The notes: generated from the sequence alone by a model not told the origin. Counted from the first letter of the stretch, positions 1-10,766 are shown. The stretch: DNA of 64,000 bases from Methanobacteriaceae archaeon (GCA_013403005.1 JACBOA010000007.1:124001-188000), one strand, 5' to 3'. Made by a program: numbers and translations.

Positions 1-105
1 TATATTTTTAAAAATATCTAGAATTGATATTAATGATAGCTATTTTGAAATAAAAATCAATTATTAATAAAATTTGTAATAAAATTGCATTAAATATTCG
101 AGCTA

Positions 106-432
106 TTAATTCGTGATATTTGAACGAGTTTCTGATTCACTTTCTGTTGGGGTAGTTGATTTTTGCGAATTTGAAGAACTCCTTGATGTAACTTTTCGTT
201 TGCTGCTGGTGCTGGTACTTTTTTGGGATTTTAATGTTTCTGTGGTGTTTTGATGGTTTTGGAGGGTGGTATTGGTGGATGTATTTTTAGTGAGGTTAGT
301 CAGGTTGGTGGTGTTAATAGTTAGATTTTTGTCTGGTGACTCAGCAGGACTGTAACCCATTCCCACTACTGATCCAGCTATCACTCCCACCAGGAGTATG
401 GGTATAATAATCAGATCTTTACTAATCATCAA
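106..432 (-). CDS. Small secreted or membrane-anchored protein rich in N-glycosylation sequons
   Basis: 108 residues. One hydrophobic segment (about residues 7-25) follows a short charged start and looks like a signal peptide or membrane anchor. The rest has low complexity: an Asn/Thr stretch with about eight N-x-T/S sequons (about residues 36-65), then a Ser/Lys/Thr-rich tail. There are no cysteines and no recognisable domain. In archaea such sequons are sites for surface N-glycosylation, so I infer a glycosylated surface or tethered protein. It resembles the other small secreted protein at 1708-1989 in style, not in alignable sequence. Function unknown. Confidence 0.6.
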   Translation of the reverse strand: MMISKDLIIIPILLVGVIAGSVVGMGYSPAESPDKNLTINTTNLTNLTKNTSTNTTLQNHQNTTETLKSQKSTSTSSKRKVTSRSSSNSQKSTTPTESESETRSNITN

Positions 433-586
433 AATCCCCTTTTGTGATCATCTAGGTAATCATTATATTTATAATTTTGCAGATTTTCAGGGATCTGAGC
501 GGCATTATCCCGTTACATGAAGAATTTAAGTTTAAAAGCAGATATAAAGATAACTCATGAAGTTTTTTTTTAACTATTATCCTCAA

Positions 587-919
587 TCATTCCCTTGCCT
601 GGCCGTTTTTGCAGAAATATCCTGGAGGTTCTCCACTGAACAGGTTGTTTTCTTTCCATACTAAACATTTATCGCACTGACAATCTTGACTGGAATCCAG
701 ATCCTTCGTTTTTGCTTTTCCATGAGCACAGTAAAGTGCAGGGATTCTCTCTTCTTCTATCATCATCCTGGAGTCTAAATCCTCCTGTGCAATCTCCCGC
801 ATTATTTTCATCTTATCCAGAACACATTGAGATTTATTCTGCACAGGACAGCAATCACAAAGACATTCTTTCAAGTTTTCCAGGTTGAATTCAACTTCCA
901 ATGAACACCCTCCTCCCAT
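587..919 (-). CDS. DUF2769-like cysteine-rich protein
   Basis: 110 residues with two similar Cys-rich halves. The first has CLCDCCPVQ followed by a YCAHGKA segment. The second has CQCDKCLVW followed by GYFCKNGQA. This duplicated Cys layout matches my memory of the methanogen family DUF2769, and the spacing suggests metal (Zn or Fe) binding, although no function is established. There is no signal peptide, so it should be cytosolic. It stands alone on the minus strand; the next gene upstream on that strand is about 0.5 kb away. Confidence 0.7.
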   Translation of the reverse strand: MGGGCSLEVEFNLENLKECLCDCCPVQNKSQCVLDKMKIMREIAQEDLDSRMMIEEERIPALYCAHGKAKTKDLDSSQDCQCDKCLVWKENNLFSGEPPGYFCKNGQARE

Positions 920-1080
920 TATGTTTCATATTACGGATTATATTAACTATTACTATGATTTTTGACATAATTAAATCATTCATTAAAAAAATAAATCATT
1001 CGTTGAAAAAAGTGGTTTGACATTGATAAATCTTAACCATTAAGAGATTTTGATAAGGGAGGATAATTTTTTATGAATCA

Positions 1081-1272
1081 ATAAGAACTAAAAACAAAGT
1101 ATGGAAGACTATAAGCAGCTTATGGTGACGTTTTTATTACCATGGCGCTGTTATGGGCTGGATTGACAAGTTTACTACAGATAGATGTGACCTTTTAGGG
1201 GTAAATGTTGCCCTCATGGGAGTTATTATAAATTGGGGTTATTATAAAATGTACTGGCCAAGGGATATTTAA
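1081..1272 (+). pseudogene. Decayed UPF0060 (YnfA-type) small membrane protein
   Basis: Read with two corrections, this stretch gives a YnfA-like C-terminal half: YGRL, then AAYGDVFITMALLW, then GWIDKFTTDRCDLLG and a hydrophobic end. The UPF0060 family has the matching pattern of R-x-YAAYGG-V-Y, ALLW-G-W and D-R-WD-x-x-G. A TAA at 1112-1114 stands where Tyr is expected, and one G seems missing near 1156, where the frame changes. The N-terminal half was not found. I infer a dead gene fragment. The alignment rests on my memory of the family. Confidence 0.6.
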
Positions 1273-1443
1273 GTAGATTAAAAATTTAAAATATTCAAAA
1301 AGAATTTAAATCGAAAGAAGTATCATTAGAGGATTAGAGGAGTCCAATTTAGAAATTCATCGAAAGATAATGAATTTAAGAGTTCCTAGTTTATCTATTA
1401 ATTTATTTATAAAATATATAAGAATGAATGTTGCAAGGAGTAT

Positions 1444-1626
1444 TCATTCAGTTTTTCTATTTTTTTCTTTTTCATCTTCAATGGATTTAAATACATGACC
1501 ACAATCACTGCATACGAGGGACTGGCTTGTTCCAAAAGCACGGTGTTCTGGATCTAATCTCCTGTTAAGAGTTTTATCCTTAGAACCACACTCAGGACAT
1601 TTTTCGTTTAATTTTCCAAGATTCAT
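1444..1626 (-). CDS. Small zinc-ribbon protein
   Basis: About 60 residues from the ATG at 1626. This start has GGAGAT six bases upstream; an in-frame TTG at 1641 lies upstream of that site and is unlikely. The protein is a single zinc ribbon: CPECG near the N-terminus and CSDCGHVF near residue 40, with a charged tail. Short two-CxxC proteins of this kind bind one Zn and often act as nucleic-acid or protein adaptors; the role here is unknown. It is the last of three minus-strand genes after the radical SAM gene, about 80 bases beyond the secreted protein gene. Confidence 0.65.
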   Translation of the reverse strand: MNLGKLNEKCPECGSKDKTLNRRLDPEHRAFGTSQSLVCSDCGHVFKSIEDEKEKNRKTE

Positions 1627-1707
1627 TATTATTATCTCCAAAAAATTGTCTCAATAAAACACATTTTTAATAAATGAATTGCAGGTTGCATCCAAAAAAT
1701 CTTAATT

Positions 1708-1989
1708 TCATCCAGTGGAGCTTGCCGTAACATTTTGCATGGTTGTGTTACCGGTGGAATTACGAGTGCCATCACCACTATCACTGGATGTTGTATCAGG
1801 TGTTTGCTGGGCCTGATCCTGTGCACTGTTTGCTGCTTGACCCGTTAGATTGTTGTGTTTGAAAAGTGAATAATGAGTAGTATTGTTGGTATTGTTGGTA
1901 GAATTCTCAAGATCAGCAAAGTAACCAAGTGCAACTACTCCCAATATCAATAGAACACCCATGATTACTGGCGTGCTTTTTTTCATCAT
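1708..1989 (-). CDS. Small secreted sequon-rich protein beside a radical SAM gene
   Basis: 93 residues. After MMKKS there is one hydrophobic segment (about residues 6-24), then an Asn/Thr/Ser/Gln-rich tail with about eight N-x-T/S sequons and no cysteine. A GAGATGAG site lies just before two adjacent ATGs, so the start may be 1989 or 1986. I infer an exported, probably glycosylated and surface-anchored protein. It lies 171 bases downstream of the radical SAM/SPASM gene on the same strand, so it could share its transcript. Whether it is a substrate cannot be told from sequence; it lacks the Cys or Gly-rich core common in such substrates. Confidence 0.6.
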   Translation of the reverse strand: MMKKSTPVIMGVLLILGVVALGYFADLENSTNNTNNTTHYSLFKHNNLTGQAANSAQDQAQQTPDTTSSDSGDGTRNSTGNTTMQNVTASSTG

Positions 1990-2160
1990 CTCATCTCTTA
2001 TAACAATTTTTTTTCTAATTTTATCAAATTAATTATCAATTTAATTGATTATACCTGTTTTCATCCATTTTATACAGTTTTTATTGGTTTTTTAATTGTT
2101 AAAGAATTTTTACAGGGATTTAATGCGATATTTCATGTTTTTATTCGAGGTTCAAAGTTC

Positions 2161-3312
<1,152 letters not shown>

Positions 3313-3459
3313 AATTCACCATTAGAGAATGTGTTAGAAAAACATCTGATCTATAAATATTTAATTGTGTTGAATAATTAATTTGAGTTTTTATGTTTTT
3401 TAAATATTCCCCTCTAAAATAAGTCCAAGTTTAATCAGGAATATCAGAATGAATAAAAA

Positions 3460-4504
3460 CTAATTGTAGTCTAATTCTTTGAATTTGATTATAAATCGAG
3501 TTCCATTATTATGATTTAACGTTAACTCTGCTTTAAGTTGTTTAATAAGCATTTTTACCAGGCGCAGTCCCAGAGTTCTCGCATTTTCCATGTCTGCATC
3601 CTTCATTCCCACCCCATTATCACTCAGGTTCAGGGTCAAATAATCCCGGTTATTCTTAAAGGTTAGGTTCACTCTACCTTTTTCATCAGGGGGAAAAGCA
3701 TGTAATGAGTTTGTGATTATTTCATTTATAATTAGTTCGCATGTGAGGGCAGTTTCAATATTCAACTTAACATCATCCATCTTTGTTTCATTTTTCACGT
3801 GGGGATAATTCTGGTGGGATAAGATTTCAGAAATTAGAGTGTCAACATATTCTGTAAAGTTAACTGAAGAGATGTCTACAGATTTATATAATAGTTCGTG
3901 CACGATGCCCATGGTCCGAACCCTGTCTCTAGTATTGTCCAAAAGTATTTTATCTCTCTCATCGTGTAAGAGTCTTGACTGCAGGCTTATAAGGCTGGAT
4001 ATAATTTGCATATGCCCACTTCTAAATCAGTAACCATAATTGCCTCCTGGGATGAATCAAAAATTTTCCGCATCTTCTCTTCATTTTCATTTTTTATTAA
4101 TTCTTTTAGAATTTTCTCGTGTTTTAGACGGTTTTGATTTCATCCAGGGCCCTTCGAACTACATAGGCAAGTCTGGAAAAACTATCTTTGGGAATATAAT
4201 CAGTTGCACCTCTCCCCAGAGATTTGATTGCTGATTCATCATTAAAAGTTCTGGTTAATAGAATAAAAGGTGTTTGAGGGCTGTTATTATTTCTAATCTC
4301 CATTGCAGAAAGACCACTGAAATCTTAAAGTTCAAAATCTGATAAAATCAGATCAGGTTTAAAACCACCCAGTTCTTTGATAAATTCTTCCCTGTTTTTA
4401 ACTAATTTCCATGATAAATTAAGCCCTTCTTTCGAGAGCTCACTCCCAATCAAACCTGCTTCTCGGGGAGAATTATCAATTATCAGTATTTTGGCGATTT
4501 TCAT
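3460..4504 (-). pseudogene. Decayed response regulator-PAS-histidine kinase (HisKA_2 type)
   Basis: From ATG 4504 the frame reads a receiver domain (MKIAKILIIDNSPREAG, later SDFEL, then DFSGLSAMEI and DYIPKDSF). It has an in-frame TAA at 4325-4327 and a second stop near 4135, where one lost A in an A-run shifts the frame. The next frame reads a coiled linker and the start of a PAS domain (FDSSQEAIMVTDLE). It breaks near 4015 and re-enters out of frame in the middle of HisKA_2 (MQIISSLISLQS) and an intact HATPase domain (NEIITNSLHAFP, DNGVGM). Most of PAS and the phosphoacceptor helix are deleted. The remaining open frame (183 residues, 3460-4011) cannot autophosphorylate normally. A full-length kinase of the same subtype lies at 55731. 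Confidence 0.85.
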
Positions 4505-4767
4505 ATGAGTTATTAGTATTTTTTTAACAACAATTTGACATTATTAAAGATTGGTAATTATGCATTGGCCTTGCCAATTAATGAATTTCTTTTTTTCCTG
4601 CTGGCAAAATTGTTTTCTTAAGGAAATCAATGATATTTACATCTAGATTGTATTTTACATGATTAATAATCGGGGAAATATATTTATATTATAAGAATGC
4701 ACATTACTATTTCTTAATTTATAATTATTTTTATCAAATTATTAGTCAATGTTTAGGAACGGTTTAA

Positions 4768-6672
4768 ATGATAAAAGGAGTAAGTGAAATATTTAAAAAC
4801 GATATTAAGGTTATTAAAAATAGTCCTGTAGTTTTTTTTGTTTTAATAGTTATTATTTGTATACCTTCACTTTATGCGCTGCTCAATATACAGGCTACAT
4901 GGGATCCATACTCATTAACCAGTAATCTAAAAGTAGCAGTGGCTAATGAGGATTTAGGGTATGAATTTAAGGGGACTCATTATAATGTTGGAGACTTGTT
5001 AGTGAATGAGTTAAAAAATAATGATAAGTTCAGCTGGCAGTTTGTTGATGAAAAAACAGCTGTAGATGGAGTTAAAAATGGAGATTATTATGCTGCTGTC
5101 ATAATTCCAAGGGATTTCAGTCAAGAGATTTTATCAATAGACACGGCAAATCCTCATTCAGCCAAGATGGAATATTTGGTTAATGATAAATTGAATGCTA
5201 TTGCACCCCGGATGACCAATGCGGGTGCAGATACCATACAAAACCAGATCAATTCTGAAATTATCAAGACCATCGATGGCATCATATTTGGCAAACTCAG
5301 TGATGTGGGTCATATGGCCCAGGAAAATAAGGCGTATTTTTTGAAAACCAGATCAATGATTAACGAGTTAAATGGAAAGTTAGGGGAAATTGATGCATCT
5401 CTGGACCAGGGAAATTCCATTATGAGTACAGTAAATAGTATCTGGCCAAGATTCAGTGAAGAGTTACCACAGATACAGAGTAAATCCAATTATGTTAAAG
5501 AGAAATTTTCTTTACTCTATAATTACATTCAAAGTGACCCTGCAAAGGCACTCATCACTGTACAGGATATGGAAACAGTGGTTAACACCATAATAAAGTC
5601 TTTGAAATATCTGGATGCCATTTTAACCACACTTTTCAATGCCACTGGTGATGAACAGCTAAAACCAATCATTGCACAAGTTGAATACGATATTGTAAAG
5701 GCGAATAACGTTTTAGCTATTCTAAAAGAGGTGGAAGTGGATCTAAAAAATAGTAAAGATCCTTCTAGTAAGTTAAATGAACTTAAAAATTCCATTGACG
5801 AGATGGACTCTGCCATTAATACACTGGCAAATAACCGGGAAAAGATAAATAACACCATTAATCAAGCTTCATCTAAATTAGGTTTAGTTAATTCAAAATG
5901 GCCTGAATTTAGGAGTGCTATTGCAAATGCCGCAGTCAAACTCAATGCAGTGGATGAGGCAGATCTGGATAGGTTGATTGCCTTTTCAGATGTTGATCAG
6001 GATGGTGTGAGAAACTATTTTAAAAGCCCGGTTCAACTGGATAAAAAACATGTTTATTCAGTTGATAATTATGGGTCTGCTCTTTCACCATTTTATATTG
6101 CCATATCTTTATGGATAGGTTGCATTATTGCAGTGGCCATGATTAGTATGCGGGTTAAAACCGGGAAAAAATACAGTGCTGAAACTGTTTATCTGGGTAG
6201 AATGGGATTATTTTTTATTATAAGTTTATTACAAGCTCTGGTAGTTGCAGGGGGTGCATTGATGCTGAAGATACAGGTTTCATCCGCCCTACTTTTTACA
6301 ATGACTACGGTGTATATAGGTCTGTGTGCCATGATTGTGGTTTACTCTTTAACATCTGCCTTTGGAAATGCTGGAAAAGCCCTGTCAATTATATTACTGG
6401 TTTTACAGATAACCGCAACCGGGGGAACATTCCCTGTTGAACTCCTACCACCTTTTTTCCAGAACATTCATCCTTACTTACCATTGACTTATGCAATTGG
6501 AGCACTACGCGAAGTGGTTGCTGGAGTTTTATGGAATAATTTCTGGTATTGTATCGGAATATTAGCAGTATTTCCATTAGTGACTTTTGTATTCACCCTG
6601 CTGATTAAAGAAAAAATGGATAAAAGAGCCCAATGGACTGAGGATAAGTTAAAAGAAAGCGGTTTGTTCTAA
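4768..6672 (+). CDS. YhgE/Pip-type membrane protein of the ABC-2 fold
   Basis: 634 residues. One transmembrane helix sits near residues 20-40, followed by a large extracytoplasmic region. That region starts with the family's typical ATWDPYSLTSNLKVAVANED segment and continues with long helical, coiled-coil-like sequence (about 190-400). Five or six membrane helices follow (about 440-615), including a stretch ending GGTFPVELLPPFF. This is the layout of YhgE/Pip proteins (phage infection protein in lactococci, ESX-linked YueB relatives in Bacillus). In methanogens the role is unknown; export or surface assembly is inferred. The gene is alone, with no ATPase partner beside it. Confidence 0.85.
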   Translation: MIKGVSEIFKNDIKVIKNSPVVFFVLIVIICIPSLYALLNIQATWDPYSLTSNLKVAVANEDLGYEFKGTHYNVGDLLVNELKNNDKFSWQFVDEKTAVDGVKNGDYYAAVIIPRDFSQEILSIDTANPHSAKMEYLVNDKLNAIAPRMTNAGADTIQNQINSEIIKTIDGIIFGKLSDVGHMAQENKAYFLKTRSMINELNGKLGEIDASLDQGNSIMSTVNSIWPRFSEELPQIQSKSNYVKEKFSLLYNYIQSDPAKALITVQDMETVVNTIIKSLKYLDAILTTLFNATGDEQLKPIIAQVEYDIVKANNVLAILKEVEVDLKNSKDPSSKLNELKNSIDEMDSAINTLANNREKINNTINQASSKLGLVNSKWPEFRSAIANAAVKLNAVDEADLDRLIAFSDVDQDGVRNYFKSPVQLDKKHVYSVDNYGSALSPFYIAISLWIGCIIAVAMISMRVKTGKKYSAETVYLGRMGLFFIISLLQALVVAGGALMLKIQVSSALLFTMTTVYIGLCAMIVVYSLTSAFGNAGKALSIILLVLQITATGGTFPVELLPPFFQNIHPYLPLTYAIGALREVVAGVLWNNFWYCIGILAVFPLVTFVFTLLIKEKMDKRAQWTEDKLKESGLF

Positions 6673-6748
6673 ATTTATGCTATAATTATTAGCATTTTTT
6701 TTAAAAGCGCAGAGTACTAGTGATGTAAAACATGAAATAGGGACATCT

Positions 6749-6810
6749 TTGGGAGAAAATTCAAGCCTATATTAAATTTTAAGTTTTTATTGGCTTAAAT
6801 TATCTCCCAA
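6749..6810. terminator. Long inverted repeat between convergent genes
   Basis: Two 19-base arms (6749-6767 and 6792-6810) are complementary except at about two positions, separated by an AT-rich 24-base spacer. The element lies between the convergent YhgE/Pip and nikR genes. I infer a bidirectional terminator-like hairpin; it could also be the relic of a small mobile element. Confidence 0.45.
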
Positions 6811-6926
6811 CATTATGGGATTAATTTATGGTGTTTAATTAATCATAAACTATTTAGGAGGTTAATTTTCAGATTAAAAATTTATAATCATTTCTTATGG
6901 TGTAAATTGGATTTGATGCGGGTTTT

Positions 6927-7334
6927 TCATTCTTTTGAACTGGCAGTGGTGGTTAATTTGACGTGTTCTACTCCTTTAAGTCTCATAATTTTCTCGGTTA
7001 GGTTTCGAATTTCTTGTGCATCTCCTTTGACTATTATTACTTCTAGACAGTTACGATCAGAAATGTGGAGGTGCATGGTGGCATTGATGTGACTCCGGTA
7101 TTGATGCTGGATTTCGGTGATATCTTCCATTACTCCAGTGTAGTGGTGGTCATATATAACAGCCACAATTCCCACTCTGTCCCCTTCAATGTCTTTCATC
7201 CACTGATAACGCACAATATAATCTTTAAGTGCGTCTCGAATACCTTTAGATCTTGAATTATATCCACGATCTTTTAAAACATCATCAAATTCACTTAACA
7301 ACTTTTTTGGCAATGACATGCTTATTCTCATCAT
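6927..7334 (-). CDS. nikR: Nickel-responsive transcription regulator NikR
   Basis: 135 residues from ATG 7334, chosen because AGGTGGGAT precedes it; an in-frame GTG at 7343 overlaps that site. An N-terminal ribbon-helix-helix (RISMSLPKKLLSEFD) is followed by an ACT-like nickel domain. The four Ni ligands of E. coli NikR (His76, His87, His89, Cys95) correspond to His77, His88, His90 and Cys96 here (SHINATMHLH...NC). NikR represses nickel uptake genes, which matters in a methanogen for methyl-CoM reductase F430 and hydrogenases. No nickel transporter is adjacent, so its targets are elsewhere or it is autoregulated. Confidence 0.93.
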   Translation of the reverse strand: MMRISMSLPKKLLSEFDDVLKDRGYNSRSKGIRDALKDYIVRYQWMKDIEGDRVGIVAVIYDHHYTGVMEDITEIQHQYRSHINATMHLHISDRNCLEVIIVKGDAQEIRNLTEKIMRLKGVEHVKLTTTASSKE

Positions 7335-7541
7335 AGATCCCACCTGTAATATGTGTGTTATAACTATTATTAATTTATTAAGTAATAAATATTTCCATTA
7401 GAGGGCAACAATATTATTAAAAAAAGGTAATGAAATGGTTTGAATTAATAAATAATCACAGATTAAAATCATCAATTAGGGGATGAAAGATGGCAAGTGA
7501 TGTTGCCAGTCCTAAGAAAAAATAATGAATTATTTTTAAAT

Positions 7542-8324
7542 CTATTGTTGTTTGGTCGGATACTTGAAACCTACTTTTTTAGAAGTCCAGAACCATAAAA
7601 CGGCCATGAACAGTATACCAAGGACCAATCCTAACAAGCCGCTTTCGGGATTAAAGATGTTGGTCATTTTAATCCCTAAAATACCAATGGTAGTGCCGAA
7701 ACCAAATAGACTATAAACTATGGTATTCCAGAGGGCATGGGAGAATGACGATACAATTATGGAACCGGAAATGTACCGTAGTAACCCGAAGATTAGGCCT
7801 CCTATAATCCCTCCTGTGATGTATATGGGAAGCATACTCCAGGTGAAGGATGGATTAAGGAAGAAGAGGGGTAAATGCCAGGAGGAAAATGCCACCGCAG
7901 TGAGCAGGAGAATTAATTTAGGATCAATTTTGTCCCGTTCCAGTATTCCATAAAGCCATCCTCTGAAGAAACCTTCTTCAGTAGCAAATGCTAGTATAAG
8001 TGTATAGAAAAAGAGGTAGGCGATTTTCCCTGTCATTTCGTTAGGGTATTTAATTTGGCCTATGTTGCCAGTTAAAAGGGCAATAATGATAAGGATAAGA
8101 CAAATGCTTAAAGGATACAGAATAGCCCACACGTAATCCCTTAAACTTCCAAACTCCAAACCCAACTCTTTACCATTCATTTTAGTCCAGTAGGCTAAAA
8201 TTATGATTAGGGGGAATATTACCAGTGCCTGGAGTTGTTCATTATTGAATATTACCGGGGCCAGTGTACTGCAGATCATAACCAGAACATATCCAATTAA
8301 ACCATATTTATAAGCTTTTTTCAT
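7542..8324 (-). CDS. CPBP-family intramembrane metalloprotease
   Basis: 260 residues with about eight hydrophobic segments. The CPBP (Abi/CAAX-protease-like) signature is present: EEGFFRG near residue 117, an SSWHLPLF segment about 35 residues later, and FSHALWN near residue 197. The Glu-Glu, Arg and two His of these motifs form the active site in Rce1-type enzymes. The family includes prenyl-protein proteases and bacteriocin-immunity-like proteins; the archaeal substrate is unknown. The start ATG has AGGAG upstream. The neighbours are not co-directional partners. Confidence 0.85.
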   Translation of the reverse strand: MKKAYKYGLIGYVLVMICSTLAPVIFNNEQLQALVIFPLIIILAYWTKMNGKELGLEFGSLRDYVWAILYPLSICLILIIIALLTGNIGQIKYPNEMTGKIAYLFFYTLILAFATEEGFFRGWLYGILERDKIDPKLILLLTAVAFSSWHLPLFFLNPSFTWSMLPIYITGGIIGGLIFGLLRYISGSIIVSSFSHALWNTIVYSLFGFGTTIGILGIKMTNIFNPESGLLGLVLGILFMAVLWFWTSKKVGFKYPTKQQ

Positions 8325-8528
8325 GTTTCATGCTCCTAATTCAATTTAAGCAGGTAAAGAGTAATTAAATCATTAAATAACCTCCTAAATCCTATTTAAA
8401 TACTCTTTTAACCTACTCGAGAGGAATATCAATTTTTTTTAAAAAATCCTCTTCTTATAGTAACAATATTGCTTCTAGTACTACTTTAGTGATGACTCTC
8501 TTTTAAACATTGCTATAGGAATATTACT

Positions 8529-8745
8529 ATGGGTGTTAGATTTAATGTGAAAATCTGGGCAATTTAACTGATTGTTTTACTGATTTTCGTGTGCAGGGTA
8601 GCCTTTTTTAAGTATTTTTTCATGTTTGGTTATATTAATTTTATAGGGTTTTTATATAAAACTTGAATAATGGCTTTTAGAAATCATTTTTTGGTGATAA
8701 AAAAAAATCAAAAGCAATTTCCCGATATAAAAAAAATTTGAAGTT
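8529..8745 (+). mobile_element. Decayed 5' end of the same insertion sequence as at 30862-32105
   Basis: GGGTGTTAGATTTAATGTG and the following bases to about 8575 match the transposase-proximal end of the intact element almost base for base. After a diverged patch the match resumes at about 8626 (TATATTAATTTTA, then AGGGTTTTTATAT, AATAATGGCTTTTA). It runs past the element's GGTGA ribosome site into the first 15 or so codons of the transposase (ending GATATAAAAAA). A stop follows and the rest of the element is absent. This is an old, truncated copy. Confidence 0.8.
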
Positions 8746-9024
<279 letters not shown>

Positions 9025-9528
9025 TTATATTTTTTCTATGTATCCTGCTTTTATTTCTGCTAAATATTTGTTAGATAGTTCTGGCGGTGAATCAATGCCA
9101 ACGGGGAACATGTATTTTCCATAAACTCTTATAGTGTCGTTATTATTGTAAGGTATGGTTCCGGTGTATGAAATTACGATGTAAGGTTCTGGTTCAAGGC
9201 CTTTAACCTTAAGTAAAATATGAGTTCGTGTTTTATCGAATTGAATAAATTCATCTTTTTCAGATATTTGACCTGTTATTTTTACCATTTGGTCATTTAA
9301 AGATTTATAATCTTTTGATAGATTTGTTAAGTTAATTTCAGAGCATGAATTTTTATATGTGGAGATATTTTCATCTCCTGTCACTGCATTTACATAGAAA
9401 TCACTTTCACTTCCTTCAAAAGCCAATCCAGATGGACTAAATAATATTGAACCGGAAAATATAACATAAGCAAATAAGGCCAACACAATTATTAAGGTTA
9501 TAAGAAGAATTTTACTCAGTTTTTCCAT
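9025..9528 (-). CDS. Membrane-anchored protein of unknown function
   Basis: About 167 residues from ATG 9528, preceded by GAGGTTTGCTA. One N-terminal transmembrane helix (about residues 6-27) is followed by an external domain of about 135 residues rich in beta-forming residues. That part contains a QMVKITGQI segment, then FDKTRTHILLKV and TIRVYGKY, a pattern suggestive of an OB-fold, but I do not recognise a family. It is probably anchored to the cell membrane with the domain outside. A 15-base tandem duplication lies directly upstream of its ribosome site. Confidence 0.55.
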   Translation of the reverse strand: MEKLSKILLITLIIVLALFAYVIFSGSILFSPSGLAFEGSESDFYVNAVTGDENISTYKNSCSEINLTNLSKDYKSLNDQMVKITGQISEKDEFIQFDKTRTHILLKVKGLEPEPYIVISYTGTIPYNNNDTIRVYGKYMFPVGIDSPPELSNKYLAEIKAGYIEKI

Positions 9529-9536
9529 TAGCAAAC

Positions 9537-9566
9537 CTCTATCCTATTTTTCTCTATCCTATTTTT
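9537..9566. repeat. Perfect tandem duplication of a 15-mer
   Basis: CTCTATCCTATTTTT occurs twice head to tail (9537-9551 and 9552-9566). It directly abuts the ribosome site of the minus-strand gene starting at 9528, so it lies in that gene's leader or promoter. Confidence 0.85.
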
Positions 9567-9884
9567 TATCAAGTTGTTAATAAATATTTATATTAAATTT
9601 TCCATTAAAATCCAAAACTCCTTATAATCACATCATAATTCCCAAAAATTATAAATAAAAACTCAGCGCTTCCTTAACAATTTATTCATTCTTCTTAAAA
9701 AATAATACATAAAATTGACTATTTTTTTCTCTGAGTAATTTATTTATTAGGGAAAGAAAAAAAAAACAAAGAGTAATACGAAAAATTTATATATTATCAT
9801 AAGTGACAAATAATGATAATTATTTATAATGGTGAATTCAAACTAATATCATATAATGTATTATGTTAATTTAGGGTGATTTCC
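9567..9884. other. Intergenic region between divergent genes
   Basis: AT-rich. A TATA-like AAATTTATATATTA element lies at about 9783-9796, upstream of the CBS regulator gene at 9885, followed by a small palindromic AATAATGATAATTATTT. Otherwise nothing is visible. Confidence 0.4.
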
Positions 9885-10766
9885 ATGCTCACATCGGTCC
9901 AGAAAGAAATACTCCAGAGTCTGATAAACTTATACCGCAACGCTGATGGTATGTCCATTAAGGGGGAGGAAATAGCGGAACTAATGAACCGCAACCCCGG
10001 AACCATTCGCAATCAAATGCAATCCCTGCGCAGTCTAGGTCTTGTTAAAGGGGTTCCAGGACCCCGTGGAGGTTACAAACCGACTATTGAAGCTTATCAT
10101 ACATTAAATATTCAGGATACGGATAAAGAAACCATGGTACCAGTCTATAAGAAGGGAAAACTGGTAAAAGATATCAATGTAGCCAAGATAGAATTCACCA
10201 GCATACCACATCCGGGAGAATGTGAAGCAGCCATCAAAGCAGTGGGAAACATCAAAACCCTGGATCTGGGAGATAAAATACGCGTAGGCCCTACTCCCGT
10301 TAACAAACTGGTAGTAGACGGAGTAGTTGTAGGCAGGGATGACATGGACAACATCCTACTCCTGGACACTACAGCAATCCGCAGCATACCAAAAAAAAGA
10401 GTAATGGAAGTAGCCACCTCAGAACTAATAACCTTGGATGGACTGACCACTATTAGAGATGCAGCCCGTGTACTATCCTCAAAAGAAATCGAAGGTGCAC
10501 CAGTCATGGATGATGATGAAATCATGGGAATGGTAACTCTATCTGACATCAGCAGAGCTCTGGCAGAAGCCCGGGAAGACATGAAGGTGGTGGACATCAT
10601 GACTAAAAATATCATCACAGTCAAGGAAGATGTGATGATCTCAGATGCCATCGAACTCATGAACAAAAAACATATCGGGCGTCTCATAGTAGTGGACCAG
10701 GAAGGAAACGCCAAGGGCATTGTAACCCGTACAGACCTCCTGGATAAAATCGCCGGGCTAAAATAA
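9885..10766 (+). CDS. Winged-helix protein with two CBS domains
   Basis: 293 residues from ATG 9885. GGTGAT lies four bases upstream and matches the archaeal anti-SD; an in-frame GTG at 9876 is inside this site. The N-terminal 65 residues form a winged-helix DNA-binding domain (EEIAELMNRNPGTIRNQMQS). A middle domain of about 100 residues follows (GVVVGRDDMDNILLLD). Two CBS motifs make up the C-terminus (EGAPVMDDDEIMGMVTLSDI and IGRLIVVDQEGNAKGIVTR). CBS pairs bind adenosyl ligands, so I infer a ligand-sensing transcription regulator, as in related methanobacterial proteins. Targets are unknown. Confidence 0.85.
   Translation: MLTSVQKEILQSLINLYRNADGMSIKGEEIAELMNRNPGTIRNQMQSLRSLGLVKGVPGPRGGYKPTIEAYHTLNIQDTDKETMVPVYKKGKLVKDINVAKIEFTSIPHPGECEAAIKAVGNIKTLDLGDKIRVGPTPVNKLVVDGVVVGRDDMDNILLLDTTAIRSIPKKRVMEVATSELITLDGLTTIRDAARVLSSKEIEGAPVMDDDEIMGMVTLSDISRALAEAREDMKVVDIMTKNIITVKEDVMISDAIELMNKKHIGRLIVVDQEGNAKGIVTRTDLLDKIAGLK

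Noticed and set aside
10145..10720. 191-codon open frame opposite the CBS regulator
   Set aside because: A shadow frame of a well-supported gene; Ser/Met-rich translation with no domain.
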